Assembly: GCA_027035985.1 (NCBI GenBank) | Contig: JALVTI010000011.1 | Location: 1-13,724 of the forward strand | Length of the DNA: 13,724 nucleotides | Reading direction: 5' to 3' | Source: Aquificales bacterium | GTDB lineage: Bacteria > Aquificota > Aquificia > Aquificales > QOAS01 | Part shown: in pieces, positions 7,597-13,724 of the stretch | Position numbering within the stretch: the first letter of the stretch is position 1 | How the letters are laid out: each line of letters starts with the position of its first letter | Translations under genes and position numbers: made by a program | The notes under the pieces: model-generated | Databases searched by the model: none | The model's input: the letters and a program-made list of their open reading frames with translations, nothing else | Told to the model about the DNA's origin: nothing

Positions 7597-7625
7597 AAAT
7601 TAGGCGGTAAAAGGGGGAAAGGCAA
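7597..7625 (-). promoter_or_regulatory. Weak candidate promoter of hpf
   Basis: On the - strand TTGCCT (7625-7620) is followed after exactly 17 bases by TAATTT (7602-7597). The -35 matches consensus at four of six positions and the -10 at three of six. Transcription would begin at or just before the inverted repeat at 7573-7591. The spacing is right but the hexamers are poor. The stronger argument is context: hpf follows a terminator and needs a promoter in these 115 bp. Confidence 0.3.
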
Positions 7626-7649
7626 AGCTATTTTGGAAAGGAACAAAAG

Positions 7650-7664
7650 CCCGCCTTCGGCGGG
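7650..7664 (-). terminator. Intrinsic terminator after sucD
   Basis: CCCGCC (7650-7655) and GGCGGG (7659-7664) form a perfect six-pair GC stem with a three-base loop, starting nine bases beyond the sucD stop. On the - strand it is followed by CTTTTGTTCC, a moderate U-rich tract. It closes the sucC-sucD operon and separates it from hpf. Confidence 0.8.
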
Positions 7665-7673
7665 AAGAATTTA

Positions 7674-8594
7674 TTAGTCCCACTCCGCCATTATTTCGGG
7701 GTTGGAAAGGTATTCCCTAATGGTTTTTCCTATGAGGGCGGGGTTTTCTATTACCACTACACCGGCTTCGCGGAGGGCTTCCATTTTGGACCTGGCGTCA
7801 CCCTTACCGCCGGTGATTATCGCGCCGGCGTGTCCCATGCGTTTGCCGGGGGGAGCGGTTATACCGGCGATATAGGCGAAAACCGGTTTGCTCACGTGCT
7901 CTTTAATGTATTCGGCGGCTTCCTCCTCCATAGTTCCGCCTATTTCACCGATTAGCAGAATTGCGTCGGTTTCGGGGTCTTCTTGGAACATCTTGACCAC
8001 ATCCTTGTGGGTTAGACCGGGAATGGGGTCTCCGCCTATACCGACGGCGGTCGACTGACCCAAACCTTCGCGGGTTATCTGGTAAGCCGCCTCGTAGGTG
8101 AGGGTTCCCGAACGGGAGACTATACCGATATTACCCGGCTTGAAGATGTGACCGGGCATTATACCCACCTTAGCCTGCCCGGGGGTTATTACACCGGGGC
8201 AGTTGGGACCGACGAGGATAACGTCGGGATGCTCCTTCTTGAGGTAATCCTTCACATACATCATATCCCTTACGGGGATACCCTCGGTTATACAGACTAT
8301 GGTCTTTATACCGGCATCGGCGGCTTCGACTATCGCGTCGGCGGCGAAGGGGGGCGGAACGAATATCAGAGAGGTGTTTGCACCGGCTTCCTTAACCGCT
8401 TCCTCGACGGTGTTGAATACGGGGACTTGGTATTTGCCCTCGTCGTCGGTCCAGGTTTGACCGCCCTTACCGGGGGTAACGCCCGCCACTATTTGGGTGC
8501 CGTATTCGAGACACTGTTTTGCGTGGAAGGAACCCTCTTTACCGGTGATACCCTGAACCACCACCTTGGTGTTTTTGTCAACTATTATTGCCAT
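7674..8594 (-). CDS. sucD: Succinyl-CoA synthetase (ADP-forming) alpha subunit
   Basis: Alpha subunit of the heterodimeric or tetrameric enzyme that interconverts succinyl-CoA plus ADP and phosphate with succinate, CoA and ATP. In organisms using the reductive TCA cycle it runs toward succinyl-CoA. The 306-residue protein has the N-terminal CoA-binding Rossmann domain with GITGKEG (15-21), the VGPNCPGVITPGQ segment (128-140), the SRSGTLTYE loop (160-168) and the phosphohistidine motif RMGHAGAI with H255. All are intact. It is slightly longer than the E. coli subunit. The start is set by GGAGGTG (8606-8600), five bases upstream. That SD lies inside the last codons of the preceding Uma2 gene, whose stop is two bases from the sucD ATG. 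Length argues against citryl-CoA synthetase small subunit, which is longer. Confidence 0.97.
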   Translation of the reverse strand: MAIIVDKNTKVVVQGITGKEGSFHAKQCLEYGTQIVAGVTPGKGGQTWTDDEGKYQVPVFNTVEEAVKEAGANTSLIFVPPPFAADAIVEAADAGIKTIVCITEGIPVRDMMYVKDYLKKEHPDVILVGPNCPGVITPGQAKVGIMPGHIFKPGNIGIVSRSGTLTYEAAYQITREGLGQSTAVGIGGDPIPGLTHKDVVKMFQEDPETDAILLIGEIGGTMEEEAAEYIKEHVSKPVFAYIAGITAPPGKRMGHAGAIITGGKGDARSKMEALREAGVVVIENPALIGKTIREYLSNPEIMAEWD

Positions 8595-8596
8595 TT

Positions 8597-9133
8597 TTAC
8601 ACCTCCAAAATTTTGTCAAAATTGAGGGTAAATTTGCACCTGTCGAGGTCGAAAGAAAAATCCCCACCCGAAAGGTCTATCAACTTTTTGTAAATCCCTT
8701 CGGGGGAAAGTTTGAAAATCTTCACCTTCCTGAGGTGGGGGTAAACGAGAACGTAAAGAGGAACACCCTCCCGCTCGTAAATCCCCTTTTTAGTTATCTC
8801 GTCCATCTTTGCCGTCGAGGGGGAAACTATTTCAAAGACCACCTTGGGGGTTACGGTTATCTTTTCCCCTTTGTTGTCGCAAACCACCGCAACGTCGGGG
8901 CGCAAAACCGTATATTCGTCCACTATGTAGTCGGTATCGGGAAGCACCTCGCAGTTCCGACAGTTTTCCAGAGCCTCGTCTATATACCTCACCAACTTAG
9001 CCAAAACCCTCCGATGTTTCACCGAAGGGGAGGCTTGCGCGAAGGGTATCCCCTCGACCAATTCCCAATCCCCTTTCCAATTTCTGTAATCCTCGTAGGT
9101 GTATCGGGGAAGGAGTTCCTTGGGAAGGCTCAT
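8597..9133 (-). CDS. Uma2-family (DUF820) PD-(D/E)xK nuclease-like protein
   Basis: A 178-residue protein with the Uma2/DUF820 pattern, a restriction-endonuclease-like fold abundant in cyanobacteria and scattered elsewhere, of unsettled function. The N-terminal YTYEDY and WELVEGIP (23-30) motifs are present, as are PSVKH (36-40), LPDTDYIVDE (64-73), RPDVAVV (78-84), FEIVSPST (100-107) and KKGIYEREGVPLY (115-127). Likely catalytic residues D80, E101 and a lysine at 115 or 116 are all in place, so the fold looks active. It starts with an ATGA overlap on the upstream gene and ends two bases before sucD. Its last codons carry the sucD Shine-Dalgarno sequence. The gene has no evident metabolic link to the flanking sucC and sucD. 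Codon style resembles its neighbours, so it is not an obvious recent arrival. Confidence 0.87.
   Translation of the reverse strand: MSLPKELLPRYTYEDYRNWKGDWELVEGIPFAQASPSVKHRRVLAKLVRYIDEALENCRNCEVLPDTDYIVDEYTVLRPDVAVVCDNKGEKITVTPKVVFEIVSPSTAKMDEITKKGIYEREGVPLYVLVYPHLRKVKIFKLSPEGIYKKLIDLSGGDFSFDLDRCKFTLNFDKILEV
8600..8606 (-). promoter_or_regulatory. sucD ribosome binding site inside the Uma2 gene
   Basis: GGAGGTG, read on the - strand, spans the penultimate Leu-Glu-Val codons of the Uma2 gene and ends five bases before the sucD ATG. It is the only Shine-Dalgarno sequence available to sucD, so ribosomes finishing the nuclease gene cross the sucD initiation site. Confidence 0.8.
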
Positions 9134-9729
9134 CCGTTTTCCCCCACCAGCACAAGCGGCTTTTTCTCACCTATAGCCCTCTCCGTCCAGCGGAGTAGTC
9201 TCTCCAAAATCTCGAACTCTATGTGCCACGGAACGTCCTCGTTAAACTCCCCTTCGGGGCGCTTTCCCAATTTCTCCCTTATCTCCTCGAGCTCCTTCTT
9301 TAGCTTGTAAAGACTTCCCACGGAACAGATTTCAATACCCTTTCCCTCGTGCTCGAAGTGGAGGGGTTCGTCCAAACCTTTGACCGGCAGATAGACCCCT
9401 ACCGTTTCGGAGAAAAAGATGAGGGAGGCAAAGGAGTAACCCTTTTCGTAGGTGTCTATGTAGGTTATAAGCTCATCGTCCTCTATCTGTGCCGAGGTAT
9501 CCTCGGCTAGGGAGCGCTCGGGCGGAGTTCCTTTGAGGTGGAGGTGCGCCGCAACCCTCTTTAAAGCGTAGAGGTATTCGTCGGGGAATTCGTCCAGCAG
9601 TTCCTTGTCCCCGTAATCGAAGACTATTTCGGGCTTCTCACCCGTCTCCTTCTCTATCGCAAGCTCTATGTCGGGGAGCAGGTATTCGCAAAGCTCGAGA
9701 AATGCCCCCCAACCGAGGTATAACTTCAT
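9130..9729 (-). CDS. Unknown acidic protein, 199 aa, between sucC and the Uma2 gene
   Basis: I do not recognise this protein. It has no signal peptide and no membrane segment, so it is probably cytosolic. By count it has 44 Asp/Glu against 23 Lys/Arg, a strongly negative net charge. A likely beta-rich middle (SLIFFSETVGVYLPV, about 102-116) is followed by a charged helical stretch with LYKLKKELEEIREKL (140-154). The C-terminal helix-like segment is about 168-188 and ends PLVLVGENG. No catalytic motif is visible. The start is supported by GGGAG six bases upstream, beginning within the sucC stop region. The sucC stop is 11 bp upstream, and its own TGA overlaps the Uma2 ATG. It is therefore co-transcribed with sucC and translationally coupled to the nuclease-like gene. 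An accessory or regulatory partner of the Uma2 protein is possible but unproven. Confidence 0.8.
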   Translation of the reverse strand: MKLYLGWGAFLELCEYLLPDIELAIEKETGEKPEIVFDYGDKELLDEFPDEYLYALKRVAAHLHLKGTPPERSLAEDTSAQIEDDELITYIDTYEKGYSFASLIFFSETVGVYLPVKGLDEPLHFEHEGKGIEICSVGSLYKLKKELEEIREKLGKRPEGEFNEDVPWHIEFEILERLLRWTERAIGEKKPLVLVGENG

Positions 9730-9740
9730 CAGTTACTCCC

Positions 9741-10910
9741 TCAGTTGCAGGATTGCTCCGCCTCTTTGGCGAGCTCCACAGCCTTTTGCGCGCCTTCCCA
9801 CATATCCTTGACGGGGATGATATTTAGACCGCTCTCGAGCAGCAGTTTCCTACCCTCTTCGGCGTTGGTTCCCTCGAGCCTTGCCACTATGGGAACCCTT
9901 ATTTCCACCATTTTGGAAGCCTCGATGATACCTTTGGCAAGCCTGTCAACCCTCAAAATTCCACCGAAGATGTTTATAAAGACCACCTTAACGTCGGGGT
10001 CGCCCATAAGTATCCTGAAGGCGTTTGCGATTTGCTCCACATTGGCACCGCCACCCACGTCGAGGAAGTTTGCGGGTTCCCCGCCGGCGAGTTTCACTAT
10101 ATCCATGGTGGTCATAGCCAGACCGGCGCCGTTAACCATACAGCCGATATTTCCGTTCAGTTTGACATAGTTGAGGTTGTACTTCTTGGCTTCCCTCTCT
10201 TGGGGGGGGAGTTGCTCCTCGTCCTCCAGCTCCGCGAGGTCGGGGTGTCTGAAGAGCGCGTTGTCGTCTATATCCATTTTTGCGTCGAGGGCTACGACCT
10301 TACCCTCTTTGGTCACCACCAAGGGGTTTATTTCCACTAAGGAGGCGTCGAGGTCTTTGTAAATCTCCCACATTTTGAGGAAAATCTTTGCGGCTTCCTT
10401 TACGGGGAGACCGAGTTTAAAAGCCATTTTGCGGGCTTGGAAGGGCATAAGTCCCAATTCGGGGTCTATCGTTTCGATAATTATCGCGTCAGGATTTTCC
10501 TTAACTATCTCTTCTATCTCCATACCGCCGGCGGCGGAAGCCATCAAAACCGGTTTGGATTTGCTCCTGTCGAGGGTTATGGCGGCGTAATACTCCTTAT
10601 CGATATTGGTAGCCTTCTCTATGAGAACGCGAGTAACGGGCTTTCCGTCGGGGCATTGGAAGGTTTTCAAGGTCTTTCCGAGCAGGGAACTAACCGCCTC
10701 CTCCAGCTCGTCCATGTTTTTGACGATTTTCACACCGCCCGCCTTACCCCTTCCGCCGCAGTGAACCTGAGCTTTTACGACGAGGGGAAATTCGCCGAGC
10801 TCCTCCGCAATCTCCTTAGCCTGTTCGAGGGTGAAGGCGGCTTTTCCTTCGGGAACGGGTATGCCGTATTTAGCAAATATCTCCTTAGCCTGGTGCTCGT
10901 GAAGCTTCAT
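9741..10910 (-). CDS. sucC: Succinyl-CoA synthetase (ADP-forming) beta subunit
   Basis: ATP-grasp subunit of succinyl-CoA synthetase, which works with SucD in the TCA or reductive TCA cycle. The 389-residue length is normal (E. coli 388). Landmarks are the N-terminal MKLHEHQAKEIFAKYGIPVP, the nucleotide-binding VKAQVHCGGRGKAGGVKI (45-62), the metal-binding EINP (193-196) and LDAK (208-211) motifs, and NGNIGCMVNGAGLAM (252-266) with PANFLDVGGGA (279-289) in the CoA-ligase domain. A FINIFGGILR segment follows. The start is fixed by GGAGGT (10922-10917), six bases upstream. The gene heads a four-gene unit: sucC, the acidic 199-aa gene, Uma2 gene, sucD. Sequence and length fit SucC rather than the longer citryl-CoA synthetase large subunit. 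Confidence 0.97.
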   Translation of the reverse strand: MKLHEHQAKEIFAKYGIPVPEGKAAFTLEQAKEIAEELGEFPLVVKAQVHCGGRGKAGGVKIVKNMDELEEAVSSLLGKTLKTFQCPDGKPVTRVLIEKATNIDKEYYAAITLDRSKSKPVLMASAAGGMEIEEIVKENPDAIIIETIDPELGLMPFQARKMAFKLGLPVKEAAKIFLKMWEIYKDLDASLVEINPLVVTKEGKVVALDAKMDIDDNALFRHPDLAELEDEEQLPPQEREAKKYNLNYVKLNGNIGCMVNGAGLAMTTMDIVKLAGGEPANFLDVGGGANVEQIANAFRILMGDPDVKVVFINIFGGILRVDRLAKGIIEASKMVEIRVPIVARLEGTNAEEGRKLLLESGLNIIPVKDMWEGAQKAVELAKEAEQSCN

Positions 10911-10935
10911 ACGCCTACCTCCGTAGAACTTTTTT

Positions 10936-10957
10936 AAGAAAATGTTAACATCTCCTT
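10936..10957 (-). promoter_or_regulatory. Imperfect 22-bp palindrome in the sucC upstream region
   Basis: Two 11-base half-sites on the - strand, AAGGAGATGTT and AACATTTTCTT, meet without a spacer. Nine of eleven positions are complementary, and the core ATGTTAACAT (10942-10951) is perfect. It lies 26 bases upstream of the sucC start codon, in the 84-bp gap after mqnA. The form suits an operator for a dimeric regulator. It is not followed by a U tract, so it is a poor terminator. No convincing sucC promoter hexamers were found, so co-transcription with mqnA remains possible. Confidence 0.4.
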
Positions 10958-10994
10958 TGACATCAACCGTTGCAAGGAAAAAACGAAAGGTGTG

Positions 10995-11735
10995 TTAAAA
11001 CCGCTTGAGGTAAAACTCCCTGAGGAGGTTGTTTATCAGTTCCAACCCCTTCAGGTGTTCCTCCCTAAATCTGTAATCCAAATTTTGGAGATATTCCTTC
11101 AAATCCTCCGAGAGGTCTAAATCGTTCAAATCCCTAAAGAAGGCGTCGCGCGAGTCCATCAACTCCACCGAGAGTTTCGCAAATAGGTCGGGGTTTTCAA
11201 CAGCCCAACGGCGGGGCACCACAAAGAGGGCGAAAACCGCCGGTAAACCGGTATACTCAAACCAAAGCTCTCCTATGTCGTATTTGTAAGAAAATTCCCG
11301 CGGAGCGGGGTTTTTCAACGCCTTATCCCCTATCACCAAAAAGGCGTCACCCCCTTCGGGGGTAAATTCCACCTTTTTACCCATAAATTTCCTAAAGAGC
11401 GCGTAGGTTAGAAAGTTGGTTGTGAGGCTCTCCCCGCTGGGGATTATTCTCTCTATACCCTTCAAAGGTTTCTTGGAGAGGAGTATTACCGAATTCGCCC
11501 TCCCAAAGGAGGAAATGGAGATATCGGGAACGAGGAGAAAGCGGCTTTGATTTTGGAGATAGTAAACGCTCGAGAGGATACCCCCGTCGGCTATGCCGGT
11601 GTCGAGCATGCGCGCCAACTCGGAGGGCGTTCCTTCAACAACCTCCACAAAGGGAAGGGAAAATTTATAAAACAGCGGAAGGGTGTTTCTGTAGGAAACC
11701 CTCCCGAGGCGGAGTTTCTTATCAACTTTCCCCAC
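10995..11735 (-). CDS. mqnA: Chorismate dehydratase of the futalosine menaquinone pathway
   Basis: MqnA removes water from chorismate to give 3-[(1-carboxyvinyl)oxy]benzoate, the first committed step of futalosine-route menaquinone synthesis; cytosolic. The 246-residue protein starts with the family signature RLGRVSYRNTLPLFY (9-23). GTPSELARMLDTGIADGGILSS (about 35-56) and IIPSGESLTTNFL (97-109) follow. The fold is that of a periplasmic-binding-protein-like enzyme. The start is GTG (11735-11733); in-frame TAA codons lie just upstream and no nearby ATG fits. The start lies in a C4/G4 hairpin and has no well-spaced Shine-Dalgarno sequence; GAGGGG at 11759-11754 is about 17 bases away. It follows rnr by 52 bp on the same strand. 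No other mqn gene is in the window. Confidence 0.92.
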   Translation of the reverse strand: MGKVDKKLRLGRVSYRNTLPLFYKFSLPFVEVVEGTPSELARMLDTGIADGGILSSVYYLQNQSRFLLVPDISISSFGRANSVILLSKKPLKGIERIIPSGESLTTNFLTYALFRKFMGKKVEFTPEGGDAFLVIGDKALKNPAPREFSYKYDIGELWFEYTGLPAVFALFVVPRRWAVENPDLFAKLSVELMDSRDAFFRDLNDLDLSEDLKEYLQNLDYRFREEHLKGLELINNLLREFYLKRF

Positions 11736-11766
11736 GAGGGGTTTTTATTATCGCCCCTCTACGGGG
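11730..11766 (-). promoter_or_regulatory. Alternating C4/G4 blocks around the mqnA start
   Basis: On the - strand, blocks CCCC (11766-11763), GGGG (11757-11754), CCCC (11741-11738) and GGGG (11733-11730) alternate. Three mutually exclusive hairpins are possible: the first two blocks (loop 5), the middle pair extended to GAGGGG/CCCCTC (loop 12), and the last two, which enclose the GTG start codon (loop 4). Such a layout could sequester or release the mqnA start or the G-rich SD-like block. None of the stems is followed by a U tract on this strand. Confidence 0.35.
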
Positions 11767-11787
11767 AGAAATTTAGGAGGGGAAACA

Positions 11788-13724
11788 TTAAGAGGATTCA
11801 CCCGCCTTTTCCTCCTCGGCGAGGACGAAATCCACCTCCATCCTCTCCTCGTCAGCCCTCACGAGTTTAACCTTTACGGGGTCGCCGAGGCGGTAGCGCT
11901 TTCCGGTCTTTACGCCGACCAGCTGGTGGTTGGGTTCGTCGAAGATGTATTCGTCGTCCCTTAGCGTCTCTATGGGAACCAACCCGTCGATTATGAAGTC
12001 CTTAAGCTCGACGAAGAACCCGTAAGGGTGGACGCCGGTAATAATTCCCTCAAAGGTATCCCCGATATAGGATTTGAGCATCCTAATTTTGAGCCTTTCG
12101 ACCGCCTCCTCCTCAACCTCGTCGGCTAGGCGTTCCTGAGAGGAGCAATACTCTCCCGCATAGGTCAGATACTCCTCCCAATACTTGTAGTCGGGAATTT
12201 CACCCTTAAGCGCCATCTTGGTCAGGCGGTGGACGATGAGGTCGGGATAGCGCCTAATGGGAGATGTGAAGTGAAGGTAGTTGTCGGAAGCCAAACCGAA
12301 GTGTCCTATATTGACCGGGCTGTAAAAAGCCCTCTTCATACTCCGAAGGGTCAGGTAGCGCACCAGCATTTCCTCCGGTTTGCCCTCGAAGTATTCGAGT
12401 ATCTGCTGGAAGAATTTGGGGTGGTAGGGGGGCTTTACCTTTTTAACCTGATAACCCAAGCCCTGGAGGAGTTCCAAAAGCTGCTGCACCTTTTTGGGGT
12501 CGGGTTCCTCGTGAACCCTGTAGAGGCAGGGATAACCGATATTCTGCATATGCATGGCGACCGTCTCGTTCGCCGCTATCATAAACTCCTCGATGAGCTT
12601 GTGGGCGAAGTGCCTCTCGTAGGGGACTACCGCCGTAGGCTCTCCGAACTCGTCGACGATAACCTCCACCTCCGGCAGGTCGAAATCTATAGAACCCCTA
12701 TCCCAACGTTTCTTGTTGAGAATGCGGGCGAGTTCCGCCATGGCGCGGAGCGGTTCGACGACGTGGGGGTATTTTTTCTCCAAACCGGGGTCGCCAATTA
12801 TAAGCCTGAGCGCCTGGTCGTAGGTGAGGCGCGCCTTACTCCTTATCACACTCTCGTATATGTCGTAGTCCAAAAGGTTGCCCTCGCGGTCGAAGTGCAT
12901 CTCCACCGTAAAGGCGAGCTTGTCCTCGTCGGGACGGAGGGAGCAAACCCTCGCCGACAGCTTTTCGGGGAGCATGTGGAGAGCCCTATCGGGTAGGTAG
13001 AAGGTGAAACTCCGCCTAAACGCTTCCTCGTCGAGTTTCGTGCCCGGCTTGACGTAGTGAGAAACGTCGGCTATGTGAACCCAGAGGCGGTAACCCTTAT
13101 CGGTTCGCTCTATGGCGACCGCATCGTCGAAATCCCTCGCCCTTTCGGGGTCTATGGTGAAACATATCTGCTCCCTTAAATCCCTCCTCCTCTCTATCTC
13201 CTCTTTTGGAATTTCGTCGGGTATCTGTTCAACCTCTTTTTTAACCTCTTCGGGGTAATCGGTGGGTAGTTTGTATTTCTTTATGACTATATCTACAATT
13301 AGAGAGCGCTCGTCGGGGTGTCCCAACACCTCCTTAACCTTTACCCTCCCTGGGGAGGATTTGGTCGGATAGCGGGTTATCTCACAGTCAACCACCGTTC
13401 CCGGTCTCAGCTCCTTGCAGACCTTTTGTGGTAGCAAGAAGCGCAGGTGCTGGTTGCTGTCTATCGGTATCAGAGTGCACCCCTTTTTAGTAATTTCTAC
13501 CCGTCCTAAGACGTATTTAGTAGCCCTCTTTAGGACGCGGATTATCTTAGCCTCCGGTCTACCCTTGTAGACTTTCGGCTCCGCCAAGACCTTATCCCCG
13601 TGGAGGAGATACTGCATTTCGATGGGCGGGATATAGAGGTCTTTTTCGAGCTCCTCCGACTGCAGAAAACCGAAACCGGCGGGATAGGCTATTACGGTTC
13701 CGACAATACGCTTCTTCTCCTCCT
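11788..13724 (-). CDS. rnr: Ribonuclease R (RNB family exoribonuclease), 5' truncated by window edge
   Basis: Processive 3'-to-5' exoribonuclease that degrades structured RNA. The frame is open to the right edge of the window, so the true start is outside it. The methionine at 13617 is internal: 35 further codons upstream encode cold-shock-domain sequence (GTVIAYPAGFGFLQ, then EKDLYIPPIE) running straight into QYLLHGDKV. The 644 visible residues hold the end of CSD1, CSD2 (about 65-135), the RNB catalytic domain with DPERARDFDDAV carrying all four metal-binding aspartates (visible residues 191, 197, 199, 200), and a C-terminal S1 domain beginning GDTFEGIITGVHPYGFFVEL. The tail is short and lacks the long Lys-rich extension of E. 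coli RNase R. mqnA follows 52 bp downstream. Confidence 0.97.
   Translation of the reverse strand, partial: EEKKRIVGTVIAYPAGFGFLQSEELEKDLYIPPIEMQYLLHGDKVLAEPKVYKGRPEAKIIRVLKRATKYVLGRVEITKKGCTLIPIDSNQHLRFLLPQKVCKELRPGTVVDCEITRYPTKSSPGRVKVKEVLGHPDERSLIVDIVIKKYKLPTDYPEEVKKEVEQIPDEIPKEEIERRRDLREQICFTIDPERARDFDDAVAIERTDKGYRLWVHIADVSHYVKPGTKLDEEAFRRSFTFYLPDRALHMLPEKLSARVCSLRPDEDKLAFTVEMHFDREGNLLDYDIYESVIRSKARLTYDQALRLIIGDPGLEKKYPHVVEPLRAMAELARILNKKRWDRGSIDFDLPEVEVIVDEFGEPTAVVPYERHFAHKLIEEFMIAANETVAMHMQNIGYPCLYRVHEEPDPKKVQQLLELLQGLGYQVKKVKPPYHPKFFQQILEYFEGKPEEMLVRYLTLRSMKRAFYSPVNIGHFGLASDNYLHFTSPIRRYPDLIVHRLTKMALKGEIPDYKYWEEYLTYAGEYCSSQERLADEVEEEAVERLKIRMLKSYIGDTFEGIITGVHPYGFFVELKDFIIDGLVPIETLRDDEYIFDEPNHQLVGVKTGKRYRLGDPVKVKLVRADEERMEVDFVLAEEEKAGESS

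Noticed and set aside
8588..9310. 240-codon + strand open frame across the Uma2 gene and the 199-aa gene
   Set aside because: It is antisense to two genes that have coupled starts and, for Uma2, clear family motifs. No SD and no protein features support it.
7674..10910. Citryl-CoA synthetase instead of succinyl-CoA synthetase
   Set aside because: Some Aquificota use the related CcsAB enzyme, but those subunits are longer as I recall, and both proteins here match SucC and SucD in length and motifs.
11730..11747. Terminator-like CCCC-ACGA-GGGG plus T run on the + strand
   Set aside because: There is no + strand gene upstream for it to serve; the nearby genes read the other way. The four-pair stem is also short.
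12229..12996. 255-codon + strand open frame opposite rnr
   Set aside because: It is the mirror of the RNB domain coding sequence; its translation shows no family resemblance and it has no start signal.
13615..13617. ATG at 13617 as the rnr start
   Set aside because: The frame stays open to the window edge and the 35 codons upstream encode typical RNase R cold-shock-domain sequence, so this methionine is internal.

Overview
The window looks like chromosomal DNA of a thermophilic, autotrophic-type bacterium, most likely Aquificota and possibly Desulfurobacteriaceae. That placement is inferred. It rests on four things: beta' is about 1577 residues with large insertions; the proteins are rich in Glu, Lys and Arg, with many AGG/AGA and ATA codons; there is a futalosine-pathway menaquinone gene (mqnA); and there is a succinyl-CoA synthetase of the kind used in TCA or reductive TCA metabolism. 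No sequence search was possible.

Layout. On the left, on the + strand, are the 3' end of rpoB (1-612) and a complete rpoC (672-5405). bioD (5402-6067, - strand) converges on rpoC, and the two stop codons share one TTAA. A 27-bp divergent gap separates bioD from a small four-helix membrane protein of PsiE type (6095-6556, +). A CoA-binding (YccU-type) protein follows (6585-6998, +). It converges on the long-form ribosome hibernation factor gene hpf (6995-7558, -), again with both stops in one TTAA.

Everything right of 7559 is on the - strand. In transcription order it is: rnr (RNase R, 5' end outside the window), mqnA, an 84-bp gap, sucC, an unknown acidic 199-residue protein, a Uma2-family PD-(D/E)xK nuclease-like gene, sucD, and a hairpin terminator at 7650-7664. 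hpf follows, probably with its own promoter.

The most unusual arrangement is sucC and sucD, the two subunits of one enzyme, separated by two unrelated genes. Gaps and overlaps are 11 bp, 4 bp (ATGA) and 2 bp, and the sucD ribosome binding site lies inside the last codons of the nuclease gene. The unknown gene and the nuclease therefore look like a coupled accessory module built into a metabolic operon.

Other points of interest are an ungapped tandem duplication of a 52-residue motif in beta', an extra CxxC in the beta' SI3-like region, several genes without a Shine-Dalgarno sequence and possibly leaderless, and inverted repeats in the hpf and sucC leaders. No tRNA, rRNA, CRISPR array or insertion sequence was seen, and no gene-free stretch exceeds about 115 bases.
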